From the NCBI RefSeq assembly GCF_016714285.1, contig NZ_JADJNN010000008.1, positions 124,001 through 188,000 of the forward strand: a DNA stretch of 64,000 nucleotides, given 5' to 3'. Source of the stretch: Nannocystis sp. (GTDB taxonomy: Bacteria; Myxococcota_A; Polyangia; Nannocystales; Nannocystaceae). Under the pieces are notes generated by a model. That model ran no database searches, was not told the origin of the DNA, and saw only the letters and a list, made by a program, of their open reading frames with translations. A program made the translations under genes and the position numbers. Position 1 is the first letter of the stretch. Each line of letters begins with the position of its first letter. Below are positions 22,919-32,641 of the stretch, one piece after another.

Positions 22919-24571
22919 GTGGCAAAACCCCGTCCCGTGGCAACGGCGACTCGGGTCAAGCACACCAAATTTATCTTCGTCACCGGGGGCGTGGTCTCCT
23001 CGCTGGGGAAGGGGCTGTGCGCCGCGTCGATGGGAGCGCTGCGCGAGGCTCGCGGCCTCAACATCGGGCTGCAGAAGCTCGACCCGTACCTCAACGTCGA
23101 CCCGGGCACGATGAACCCGACGCAGCACGGCGAGGTGTTCGTCACGGATGACGGCGCCGAGACCGACCTCGACCTCGGGCACTACGAGCGCTTCGTGTCG
23201 CACCGCATGACGCGGCACAGCAACTACACCTCGGGACAGATCTACGAGTCGGTGATCCGCAAGGAGCGTCGCGGCGAGTACCTGGGCCAGACGGTCCAGG
23301 TCATCCCCCACGTCACCAACGAGATCCGGGCCAGCATCCTCGCCGCCTCGGAGGGCCTCGATCTCCTCATCGTAGAGATCGGCGGCACGGTCGGCGACAT
23401 CAAGAGCCTGCCCTTCCTCGAGGCGATACGGCAGCTGCGCCTGCAGCTGGACGCACGCGACACCGTGTTCGTGCACCTGACGCTGCTGCCCTTCATCAAG
23501 ACCGCCGGCGAGATCAAGACCAAGCCGACCCAGCACTCGGTCATGAAGATGCGGGAGATCGGGATCCAGCCGGACATCCTGGTCTGCCGCACCGAGGAGC
23601 CGATCTCGCGGGCCACCCGCGACAAGCTGGCGATGTTCACCAACGTGCGAGCCGACAGCGTGATGTCGTTGCCCGACCAGGACACGATCTACAAGGTGCC
23701 CCTGGTGCTCCACGGCGAGGGCCTCGACGACAAGATCTGCGAGTTGCTCAACATCTGGTCGCGCGAGCCCAAGCTCGACGAGTGGAAACGCATCGTCCAC
23801 ACGCTCGAGAACCCGCGCCAGCGCGTCAGCATCGGCGTGGTCGGCAAGTACGTCGACCTCGCCGAGAGCTACAAGAGCCTGCACGAGGCGCTGATCCACG
23901 GCGGCATCGCCAACAACGCCGCGGTCGAAATCGTCTACGTCGACGCCGAGCAGGTCCAGGCCGGCGGCGCGGACGTCCAGCTCGGTCGCCTCGGCGGTGT
24001 GCTGGTGCCCGGCGGCTTCGGCGAGCGCGGCAGCGAGGGCAAGATCGCCGCGATCCGCTTCGCCCGTGAGCGCAAGATCCCGTTCTTCGGCATCTGCCTC
24101 GGCATGCAGATGGCGGTCTGTGAGTACGCCCGCAGCTTCGCCGACCTCCCGGGGGCGCACAGCAGCGAGTTCGACCCGAACCTCGACGGCGCCGTGATCG
24201 CTCTGATGGCCGAGCAGCAGAGCGTCACCGAGAAGGGCGGCACGATGCGCCTCGGCGCCTACGACTGCGAGCTCGCGCCCGGCAGCTTGGTGGCCAGGAT
24301 CTACGGCAAGTCTCGCATCTCGGAGCGTCACCGGCATCGCTTCGAGTTCAACAACCGCTACCGCGAGCGCCTCGAGCGCGCCGGCCTGCGGCTCTCGGGC
24401 GTCTCGCCGGACGGTTCGCTGGTCGAGATGATCGAGCTTGCGCCCGAGACCCACCCCTTCTTCGTCGGCTGCCAGTTCCATCCGGAGTTCAAGAGCCGCC
24501 CGACCGCGCCGCACCCGTTGTTCACGGCCTACATCGCGGCGTCGCTGCAGTATCAGCGCACGCGCACCTGA
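22919..24571 (+). CDS. pyrG: CTP synthase
   Basis: 550 residues from a GTG. The synthase half opens with FIFVTGGVVSSLGKG (ATP-binding loop) and continues with LDPYLNVDPGTMNP and EIGGTVGDI. The glutaminase half has the nucleophile Cys in FGICLGMQMAV and the His/Glu pair in FHPEFKSRP. The enzyme makes CTP from UTP using glutamine-derived ammonia. Length and motif order are normal. The gene follows accC at a distance of 51 bp and is the last of this plus-strand group. Confidence 0.96.
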   Translation: MAKPRPVATATRVKHTKFIFVTGGVVSSLGKGLCAASMGALREARGLNIGLQKLDPYLNVDPGTMNPTQHGEVFVTDDGAETDLDLGHYERFVSHRMTRHSNYTSGQIYESVIRKERRGEYLGQTVQVIPHVTNEIRASILAASEGLDLLIVEIGGTVGDIKSLPFLEAIRQLRLQLDARDTVFVHLTLLPFIKTAGEIKTKPTQHSVMKMREIGIQPDILVCRTEEPISRATRDKLAMFTNVRADSVMSLPDQDTIYKVPLVLHGEGLDDKICELLNIWSREPKLDEWKRIVHTLENPRQRVSIGVVGKYVDLAESYKSLHEALIHGGIANNAAVEIVYVDAEQVQAGGADVQLGRLGGVLVPGGFGERGSEGKIAAIRFARERKIPFFGICLGMQMAVCEYARSFADLPGAHSSEFDPNLDGAVIALMAEQQSVTEKGGTMRLGAYDCELAPGSLVARIYGKSRISERHRHRFEFNNRYRERLERAGLRLSGVSPDGSLVEMIELAPETHPFFVGCQFHPEFKSRPTAPHPLFTAYIAASLQYQRTRT

Positions 24572-24730
24572 GGCGCCCGCGGGCGCGGCGGTGGCGATGC
24601 CGCGCGGGACCGATCTCCGCGGCGCCACAAATCCCGCAAGTAACGCCGTACTGCCGGGCAAGCCAGGTGTTTGAGCCTTGGCCCGGTTGTTGCTGCTCTG
24701 GTACCGTGGTGGCTCAGCGAGGCGAGTTCC

Positions 24731-26194
<1,464 letters not shown>

Positions 26195-26221
26195 AGTCCC
26201 CTCACCAAGAAGGTGCCGCCG

Positions 26222-26884
26222 ATGCAGACCCACTTCGTGTTTCGCCAGATGGAGTCCTCCAACGCCCTGCGGGGCTACGCAGAGGAGCGCCTGGAGAAGA
26301 TCAAGCGCTACTTCGCCGACCCGCTGCGGATCAGTTGCACGTTCAGCGTCGACAAGATCATGCACAGCGCCTCATTCGACGTCACGCTGCGCAACGGCCT
26401 CCAGCTCCACGCCTCGGAGGCGACGGAGAACATGTACTCCTCCGTCGACATGGCCCTGGCGAAGATGGAGCGGCAGGTCCGGCGCTACAAGGCCCGGATC
26501 AAGCACCACAAGGCTGATGAAGGCCGCACCGCCAAGGTCAAGCTCGGGGTCATCGCCGCCGAGAGCGTGACCGACCGGCACATCGAGGAGGACGAGGCGC
26601 ACCTCCCCGCCGCGAACAACCACGCGGCCACCCACGAGTCCGCCGCGCCGCCCGAGAGCTCGCCGCACATCATCCGCCAGAGCGAGTTCCACGCCGAGCG
26701 CATGACGGTCCACGCCGCGATCATGCAGATGAACCTGCTGCACAAGCAGTTCTACGTGTTCACCAACGCCGCCAGCGGCAGCATCACGATCGTCTACGCG
26801 CTCGAGGACGGCAACTTCGGCCTCATCGAGCCGCAGCCCGAGGGCCAACAGGGCCAAGGGCCAGAGGCCAATAGAGGCCAATAG
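26222..26884 (+). CDS. hpf: ribosome hibernation-promoting factor (long form)
   Basis: 220 residues from the ATG at 26222, preceded by an agaagg ribosome site; a GTG at 26213 is also possible. The N-terminal domain (about 1-100) has the HPF pattern with SNALRGYAEERLEKIKRYF and ENMYSSVDMALAKMERQV. A linker follows, and the C-terminal dimerisation domain includes MTVHAAIMQMNLLHKQFYVFTN and ends with ITIVYALEDGNFGLIEP. Long HPF dimerises 70S ribosomes into inactive 100S particles. Its place directly after rpoN is conserved in many proteobacteria. The 3' end holds a 10-bp tandem repeat that contains the stop codon. Confidence 0.93.
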   Translation: MQTHFVFRQMESSNALRGYAEERLEKIKRYFADPLRISCTFSVDKIMHSASFDVTLRNGLQLHASEATENMYSSVDMALAKMERQVRRYKARIKHHKADEGRTAKVKLGVIAAESVTDRHIEEDEAHLPAANNHAATHESAAPPESSPHIIRQSEFHAERMTVHAAIMQMNLLHKQFYVFTNAASGSITIVYALEDGNFGLIEPQPEGQQGQGPEANRGQ

Positions 26885-26890
26885 AGGGCC
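26863..26890. repeat. 10-bp tandem repeat across the hpf stop codon
   Basis: agaggccaat is repeated at 26863-26872 and 26873-26882, with a related agagggcc after it. The stop codon TAG is formed by the junction of the second unit and the next. Earlier gggccaa units at 26842-26858 are probably part of the same expansion. Confidence 0.75.
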
Positions 26891-27031
26891 ACGGCAGGTG
26901 CCGCGGCAGGCGCCACGGACGGGCCAGTCGACGCGTGGTAGGACCAGGCCCGTCGCCGCGGGCGCAGCGGACGCGCGCAGGAGCTTCGATGCGGGGCCCT
27001 GGCGTGTCCGCCTGCTGGTATGCTCGCGACG

Positions 27032-28078
27032 ATGCGCCGTGAAGCCTCCATCGAGGTCAGCCGATTGCTCGAGGCCTCGTCGGAGACCTTGCACCTCACG
27101 CTCCTGTCGGACTGGGGCTCGCTCGACCGCAAGATCGCCCACATGCGGATCCAGAAGCCGGGCCTCGCCCTGTCCGGCTTCGTCAAGCACGTCTACCCCG
27201 ACCGCATGCAGATCCTCGGTCTGACCGAGATCGACTATCTGTTGTCGACCCCGCGCGAGGTCGTCGACGCCGGCCTCGAGGCTTATTTGCAGCGGCCGAT
27301 CTGCGCTCTGGCGATCACCCGCGGGCTCGACCCGCCGGACTTCCTGATGGACGCGGCGCGCCGCCACGGCGTGCCGGTGCTGCGCACCTCGCTGATGAGC
27401 TCCACCTTCATCTCGCGACTGGTGCGCAGGCTCGAGGAGCTGCTCTCGCCGCGGGCCACGCTGCACGGGGTGCTCATCGACGTGCTCGGCGTCGGCCTGC
27501 TGCTCATCGGCCGCAGCGGGGTCGGCAAGAGCGAGGCGGCGCTCGACCTCATCCTCAAGGGCCATCGCCTGGTCGCCGACGACATCGTCGAGGTCACGGT
27601 ACGCGCGCCCGACACGGTGTGGGGCTCGGCGCTGGAGATGCACCAGCACCACATGGAGATCCGCGGGATGGGCATCCTCAACATCACCCACCTGTTCGGG
27701 GTCGCCGCGGTCCGCGACAACAAGAAGATCGAGGTCGTCGTCGAGCTCAGCGAGATCCAGGAGGACGACTACGATCGCCTCGGCACCGAGCAGCAGGTGT
27801 GGCCGATCCTCGGCGTCGACGTGCCGCTGGCCCGCATCCCGCTGCGGCCCGGTCGCAACATCGCCTCCTTGATCGAGGTGGTCGCGCGCAATCAGCTGCT
27901 CAAGTACCGCGGCCACGACAGCGCCCGCGAGTTCCAGGAGAAGATCAACGCCCGCATCGCCGCCAGCGCCCGTGGCGTGGCGATCCGTGGCACTGGCACG
28001 ATCCCCCCGCGGGCCGACGTCCCGGTCGCCCAGCCGCGCCAGAACTCGCAGGCGATGCCGATCCCGGAGGTTGAGTAG
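27032..28078 (+). CDS. hprK: HPr kinase/phosphorylase
   Basis: 348 residues from the ATG at 27032 (27020 is also in frame). The N-terminal domain ends near residue 135. The P-loop is GRSGVGKSEAALDL (about 159-172), followed by HRLVADDIVEV and the HprK signature MEIRGMGILNI. The C-terminus has IEVVARNQLLKYRG. The enzyme phosphorylates a serine of HPr using ATP or pyrophosphate and also removes that phosphate. In alphaproteobacteria and myxobacteria it occurs without a full sugar PTS and acts on a regulatory HPr. The following rapZ start begins within two bases of its stop. Ser50 of the HPr encoded downstream is its expected target. Confidence 0.96.
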   Translation: MRREASIEVSRLLEASSETLHLTLLSDWGSLDRKIAHMRIQKPGLALSGFVKHVYPDRMQILGLTEIDYLLSTPREVVDAGLEAYLQRPICALAITRGLDPPDFLMDAARRHGVPVLRTSLMSSTFISRLVRRLEELLSPRATLHGVLIDVLGVGLLLIGRSGVGKSEAALDLILKGHRLVADDIVEVTVRAPDTVWGSALEMHQHHMEIRGMGILNITHLFGVAAVRDNKKIEVVVELSEIQEDDYDRLGTEQQVWPILGVDVPLARIPLRPGRNIASLIEVVARNQLLKYRGHDSAREFQEKINARIAASARGVAIRGTGTIPPRADVPVAQPRQNSQAMPIPEVE

Positions 28079-28079
28079 G

Positions 28080-29018
28080 GTGGAGCTTCTGGTCGTCACG
28101 GGCATGAGCGGCGCCGGCAAGTCGACCGCCCTCGCGGCGCTCGAGGACCTCGGATTTTACTGCGCCGACAACGTGCCCGTGCCGCTGCTGCCGCAGCTCG
28201 CCCAGCTGCTCGCGCAGACCGACGCCGAGCGGCGCACCGCGGTCGGCGTCGACGCCCGCGAGGACTCGCTGCTGCGCCACTTCTCCGGCGTCCACCAGCA
28301 GCTGCTCGCCGCTGGCCACCGCGTCGAGATCCTGTTCCTCGACGCGCCCGACGACGTCCTGCTGCGCCGCTACTCCGAGACCCGGCGCAAGCACCCGATG
28401 GGCGAGCTGCCGGCCGCGATCCAGCGCGAGCGCGAGCTGATGACGGCCTTCCGCGCGCGCACCACCGCCACGATCGACACCGGCACCCTCCGCGCCCGCG
28501 AGCTGCGGCACATGATCCGCGACCGCTACGGCAGCGACGGCGGCCTGCTGCACCTGGTCCTGATGTCCTTCGGCTTCAAGTCGGGCATCCCGAGCGTCGC
28601 CGACATCGTCTTCGATCTCCGCTTCCTGCAAAACCCCTACGACGTGCCCGAGCTGCGCCCCCGCACCGGCCTCGACGCCCCGGTCGCCCGCTACGTGCTG
28701 GATCAGCCCGACGCCCAGACCCTGCTGGATCACCTCGAGGCCCTGCTGCGCTTCGTCGTGCCGCGCAGCGTGCGCGAGGGCCGCTCCCATCTGACCGTTG
28801 CGCTCGGCTGCACCGGCGGGCAGCATCGTTCGGTGGCGATGATCCAAGCCCTCGCCGATCGCCTGCAGTCGCCGGCTGGTGGTGAGCCGCTGACCCGGCC
28901 GCCGCCGCGGATCGTGGTGCGCCACCGTGAGCTGTCCGCGGAGACGGGCAGCGATCACGCGGGCGAGCCGACGGGCGAGGGGAGGGCAGGGTATGGAGGA
29001 GTCACAGACCGTGGCTGA
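28080..29018 (+). CDS. rapZ: RapZ family nucleotide-binding protein
   Basis: 312 residues from a GTG just after the hprK stop. The P-loop GMSGAGKST sits near residues 8-16, followed by ALEDLGFYCADNVPVPLLP. The C-terminal half carries the family signature FGFKSGIP, DLRFLQNPY and GCTGGQHRSV, which in E. coli RapZ form the RNA-binding and sensing domain. RapZ presents the small RNA GlmZ to RNase E and so controls amino-sugar synthesis in E. coli. Outside enterobacteria the role is unclear, but the gene is almost always beside hprK/ptsN/ptsH genes, as here. Its 3' end overlaps the EIIA gene by 26 bp. Confidence 0.95.
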   Translation: MELLVVTGMSGAGKSTALAALEDLGFYCADNVPVPLLPQLAQLLAQTDAERRTAVGVDAREDSLLRHFSGVHQQLLAAGHRVEILFLDAPDDVLLRRYSETRRKHPMGELPAAIQRERELMTAFRARTTATIDTGTLRARELRHMIRDRYGSDGGLLHLVLMSFGFKSGIPSVADIVFDLRFLQNPYDVPELRPRTGLDAPVARYVLDQPDAQTLLDHLEALLRFVVPRSVREGRSHLTVALGCTGGQHRSVAMIQALADRLQSPAGGEPLTRPPPRIVVRHRELSAETGSDHAGEPTGEGRAGYGGVTDRG

Positions 29019-29469
29019 TGCGTCTCAGGGGGTGACCGTCGGGGTGGTGCTGGTCGGGCACGGGCGCAGCGCCAGCGCGCTGCTCGGCGCGGCCGAGGGC
29101 ATCGTCGGCGACGCGCTCACCGGGGTCGTCGCGGTCGACGCGGGCGCGGGCGAGGACGCCGACCTGCGCACCCGTATGTGCGCCGCCGTCGTGGCCGCCG
29201 ACCACGGCGCCGGCGTGCTGCTGATCGCCGACATGTTCGGCGCGAGCCCCTGCGCCTGCGGGATCCGCATGGCCGAGGGCCACCCGCTCGCGGTCCTGGC
29301 CGGCTTCAACCTGGCGATGCTGCTCAAATTGGCCACCCTCGACCGCCGCACGCACACGCCCGCCGAGCTCGCTGAGGCCTGCGGCGCCTCGGCCCGCCGG
29401 GCGATCACCGTGACCTCCCCGAAGCCTCCGCAACCCCCCCAGCACGCTGCAAGCAAGGAGCCCGCATGA
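28993..29469 (+). CDS. PTS EIIA component, mannose family
   Basis: 158 residues from the ATG at 28993, inside the end of rapZ. The mannose-type EIIA pattern is clear: VGVVLVGHGRSASALLGAAE with the phosphorylated His near residue 23, and LLIADMFGASPC at the subunit interface. These proteins accept phosphate from HPr and pass it to an EIIB. No EIIB, IIC or IID gene is present, so this is likely a regulatory phosphoprotein. The C-terminus is Pro-rich. Its stop overlaps the HPr start (ATGA), which indicates tight coupling. Confidence 0.92.
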   Translation: MEESQTVADASQGVTVGVVLVGHGRSASALLGAAEGIVGDALTGVVAVDAGAGEDADLRTRMCAAVVAADHGAGVLLIADMFGASPCACGIRMAEGHPLAVLAGFNLAMLLKLATLDRRTHTPAELAEACGASARRAITVTSPKPPQPPQHAASKEPA

Positions 29470-29744
29470 GCAAGCCGCGGATGAACGGCGAATTTGAGAT
29501 CGTCAACCCGCTCGGACTGCACGCCCGCGCGGCCAGCAAGTTCGCGTCCATGGCCAACAAGTACAAGGCCGACGTGTGGATCTCGAAGGACGGCACCGAG
29601 GTCAACGCCAAGAGCATCCTCGGCGTGCTCATGCTGGCCTGCTCGCAGGGCAGCACGATCGGCCTGCGCTGCGAGGGCGTCGACGCCGACAAGGCCTACG
29701 ACGCCCTCTCGAAGCTCATCTCCAGCGGGTTCGGCGAGCTGTGA
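29466..29744 (+). CDS. ptsH: phosphocarrier protein HPr
   Basis: 92 residues. The active-site His19 sits in NPLGLHARAAS, and the regulatory serine is Ser50 in NAKSILGVL, equivalent to Ser46 of classical HPr. It takes phosphate from EI on the His and is phosphorylated on the Ser by HprK. Both sites are intact, so both regulatory inputs are possible. It overlaps the EIIA gene by four bases at its start and the EI gene by four at its end. Confidence 0.96.
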   Translation: MSKPRMNGEFEIVNPLGLHARAASKFASMANKYKADVWISKDGTEVNAKSILGVLMLACSQGSTIGLRCEGVDADKAYDALSKLISSGFGEL

Positions 29745-31576
29745 ACGACGGGCCCGACGGCGGCTCGGGCTTCTCCGGCCTCTACAAGGTGGCCGCGTTG
29801 CGCATTCGTCGCGACCTCGAGGGCGCGGCGGCCAGCCCCGGCGTCGGCATCGGCCCGGCCTACGTGGTCGACCGCCGACGCGTGCACGTGCCGCGCACCA
29901 AGATCGAGCGCGAGGAGGTCGAGGCGGAGATCCAGCGCTTCCACGAGGCGCTCCGCAGCTGTCGCCAGCAGCTCGAGCAGATCAAGGCCCGCCTGCCGCA
30001 CGGAGAGCACCGCCAGATCCTCAAGGCGCAGCAGATGATGCTGCGCGACCCGGACCTCATCCTCCACACCGAGACCATCATCCGCGAGGAGCTGGCCAAC
30101 GCCGAGTGGGCGCTCACCGCTACCACCGACCAGATCATCGCCACCCTCGAGAACGCCGACGACAAGTACTTCCGCGAGCGCGGCAGCGACATCGCCTTCC
30201 TCACCGAGAACGTGCTGCAGGCGCTGCTCGGCGACCACCCGGACGAGCTCGACCCCCCGACCGGCAGCGTCGTCGTCGCCCACGACCTGAGCCCGGCGGA
30301 CACCGCCCGCCTGCACCGCTGCCACGTCGTCGGCATCATCACCGGGGTCGGCGGCCGCACCTCACACAGCGCCATCATGGCCCGCTCGCTGCAGATCCCC
30401 GCGGTGGTCGGCATCGAGGACATCCTGGCGATCGTCGACTCGGGGGACCTCGTCGTCGTCGACGGCGTGCACGGACACGTCATCGTCCGCCCCGAGGCAG
30501 AGGAGGTCGCCCACCACGCCGGTCAGCGCGACCGCTACAACGCCTTCGAGCAGAAGGTGCGCAAGGAGCACGCCTTCCCGGCGATCTCCACCGACGGGCT
30601 GCACGTCACCGTGCGCGCCAACCTGGCGATCAGCGAGGAGCTGGACCTCGCGCTGCGCTACGGCGCCGAGGGCGTCGGTCTGTACCGCAGCGAGTACATG
30701 TTCATGAACCGCGACGCCCTCCCCACCGAGGAGGAGCACTACCGGACCGCCAAGCTGGTGCTGCACCGCTGCGCGCCCTACCCGGTGGTGTTTCGCACCT
30801 TCGACCTCGGCTCCGACAAGTCGAGCGAGCTGCTGGACTTCGAGCAGGAGAACAACCCGGCGATGGGCATGCGCTCGCTGCGGCTGGCGCTGCGCGAGCG
30901 CGGCATGTTCCTCGCCCAGCTGCGGGGGCTGCTGCGCGCCGGGGTCCACGGCCCGCTGGCGATCATGCTGCCGCTGGTCGGCAGCGTCGACGAGCTCGAG
31001 GCCGGCCTCGAGGTGATCGAGGAGGCGCGCGACCAGCTCGCCACCGCCGGCATGGCCCACTCGGAGGACCTGGCGATCGGCATCATGGTCGAGACCCCGG
31101 CCGCCGCGCTGATCGCCGACATCCTGGCCCGCCGCGTCGACTTCATCAGCATCGGCACCAACGACCTCATCCAGTACACCCTGGCGATCGACCGCGAGAA
31201 CGAGGCCGTCGCCTACCTCTACCAGCCGCTGCACCCGGCGATCCTCCGCCTCATCAAGTCGGTCGCCGAGGCCGGCGCGCGCAACCAGGTGCCCGTCAGC
31301 CTGTGCGGTGAGATGGCCGCCGACCCGCGCTACACCTGGGTGCTCATCGGCCTCGGCGTCACCGAGCTGTCGATGCACCCGAGCGCCATCCCGGTGATCA
31401 AGAACATCATCCGCTCGTCGACCTCGGCCGAGATGAAGGCGCTGGCCGAGCGCGCGCTCCAGGCCCAGTCGGGCCGCGAGGCCGAGGATTTGGTGTTCGC
31501 GGCCATGCACGCCCGCTTCCCGGAGCACCTGCTCCACGGCGGCGGCCAGAACAGCGGCGGAGATCCGACCCCGTGA
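29741..31576 (+). CDS. ptsI: PTS enzyme I
   Basis: 611 residues from the GTG at 29741, overlapping the HPr stop (GTGA). The phosphorylated His is near residue 209 in GGRTSHSAIMAR. The PEP-binding barrel has GAEGVGLYRSEYMFM, FRTFDLGSDK, GIMVETPAAALIAD, FISIGTNDLIQYTLAIDREN and SLCGEMAAD with the conserved Cys. It autophosphorylates with PEP and passes the phosphate to HPr. With EIIA and HPr but no membrane permease, the set looks like a regulatory phosphorelay that reports PEP level and meets the HprK branch at HPr. It ends the rpoN-ptsI cluster. Confidence 0.96.
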   Translation: MNDGPDGGSGFSGLYKVAALRIRRDLEGAAASPGVGIGPAYVVDRRRVHVPRTKIEREEVEAEIQRFHEALRSCRQQLEQIKARLPHGEHRQILKAQQMMLRDPDLILHTETIIREELANAEWALTATTDQIIATLENADDKYFRERGSDIAFLTENVLQALLGDHPDELDPPTGSVVVAHDLSPADTARLHRCHVVGIITGVGGRTSHSAIMARSLQIPAVVGIEDILAIVDSGDLVVVDGVHGHVIVRPEAEEVAHHAGQRDRYNAFEQKVRKEHAFPAISTDGLHVTVRANLAISEELDLALRYGAEGVGLYRSEYMFMNRDALPTEEEHYRTAKLVLHRCAPYPVVFRTFDLGSDKSSELLDFEQENNPAMGMRSLRLALRERGMFLAQLRGLLRAGVHGPLAIMLPLVGSVDELEAGLEVIEEARDQLATAGMAHSEDLAIGIMVETPAAALIADILARRVDFISIGTNDLIQYTLAIDRENEAVAYLYQPLHPAILRLIKSVAEAGARNQVPVSLCGEMAADPRYTWVLIGLGVTELSMHPSAIPVIKNIIRSSTSAEMKALAERALQAQSGREAEDLVFAAMHARFPEHLLHGGGQNSGGDPTP

Positions 31577-31597
31577 GCCCGGCCCACGCCACGCCGG

Positions 31598-31709
31598 GCG
31601 CCTGTCCCGTGCGCCAGGTGTATGCGGCGGGCGCCGGTCCCGTGCGCCAGGTGTATGCGACCGCCTGTCCCATGCGCCAGGTGCGAAGGGACCTGTCCTC
31701 GCGGTCAGG
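31598..31709. repeat. 33-bp-period tandem of CTGTCC/GCCAGG units
   Basis: Three related units, gcgcctgtcccgtgcgccag and relatives, start at 31598, 31631 and about 31661. A more standard element, gggacctgtcctcgcggtcagg, follows at 31688-31709. This is the first cluster after the element-free housekeeping block. Confidence 0.85.
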
Positions 31710-31718
31710 TAGGCGCGC

Positions 31719-32627
31719 GTGAGGGATCCGGGCTTCTCGCTCAGCCTCCGGGACGCCTCGCGCCTGGTCGAGCTCTCCTTCGGCCGCGTCTTCCTCCGCG
31801 ACCACGGCCCGGCCGCCCCCGCCGCGCCCGGTGGGCCGCCGGTGCTGCTGTTGCACGGCCTGCTGGTGACCAGCCACAGCTTCACCCGCCTGATCCCCGA
31901 GCTCGCCAGCGACCACCGCGTGCTCGCGCCTGACCTGCCTGGCTGCGGCGACAGCGACCGCCCGCCGCCGGTGCTGTGCGCCGACTACAGCCCGCGCTGG
32001 CTGGCCGCCGCGCTGCAGGAGCTGCTCGATCGCCTCGGGCTCGCGCAGGTCGACCTCGTCGGTCACTCGTGGGGCGGGGCGATCGCCGTCTGCCTCGCCG
32101 ACGCCGCGCCCGCGCGGGTGCGTCGCCTGGTCCTCGTCGACCCGACCCTGTTCGCCATGCCGGTGCCGATCGAGGGCCGCCTGGCGACGGTGCCCCGCAT
32201 CGGCCCTTACATGTTTCACAACATGTACCGCCGCAACGAGCTGCGCCGCTACCTCGGCCGCGCCTTCTCCAGCGAGCGGCTGGTCGACGAGGCCGACGTC
32301 GACATCTACTGGGACCGGCTCGCGCGCAGCGGCGGGCGCGAGGCGGCCCACGCGATGCTCATGCAACTGCTCGGCGCCGACACCATGGCGGGCATGCTGC
32401 CGCGGATGCGCGCGTTGACTGCTCCGACGCTGGTCGTGTGGGGTGACCGCGACGGCATCGTCCCGCGCGAGCACGCCGATCGCGTCGCTGCCGCGATCCC
32501 CGGGGCGACGCTGCGGTGGCTCGAGGGCTGCGGCCACACGCCGCCCGAGGAGCAGCCCGAGGCCCTCGCCGCGCTGCTGCGCCAGCACCTGGACGGCGCC
32601 GGCGTGGGCGCCTCCGCCCATCCCTGA
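31719..32627 (+). CDS. alpha/beta hydrolase
   Basis: 302 residues from a GTG. The fold's landmarks are present: LLLHGLLVTSHSF for the oxyanion region, DLPGCGDSDRP, the nucleophile elbow GHSWGGA, the acid in VVWGDRDGIVP and the catalytic His in GCGHTPPEE. This fits an esterase, lipase-like or epoxide-hydrolase-like enzyme of the alpha/beta hydrolase superfamily, probably cytoplasmic since no signal is seen. The substrate cannot be told. A cap domain about residues 140-220 separates the nucleophile from the acid. It stands between the PTS cluster and the large surface proteins and is co-directional with both. Confidence 0.88.
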   Translation: MRDPGFSLSLRDASRLVELSFGRVFLRDHGPAAPAAPGGPPVLLLHGLLVTSHSFTRLIPELASDHRVLAPDLPGCGDSDRPPPVLCADYSPRWLAAALQELLDRLGLAQVDLVGHSWGGAIAVCLADAAPARVRRLVLVDPTLFAMPVPIEGRLATVPRIGPYMFHNMYRRNELRRYLGRAFSSERLVDEADVDIYWDRLARSGGREAAHAMLMQLLGADTMAGMLPRMRALTAPTLVVWGDRDGIVPREHADRVAAAIPGATLRWLEGCGHTPPEEQPEALAALLRQHLDGAGVGASAHP

Positions 32628-32641
32628 TACCCTCGCTCGCG

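Noticed and set aside
23225..23250. GGGACAG string in pyrG as an element copy
   Set aside because: It encodes a conserved CTP synthase segment (TSGQIYES) and has no paired arm.
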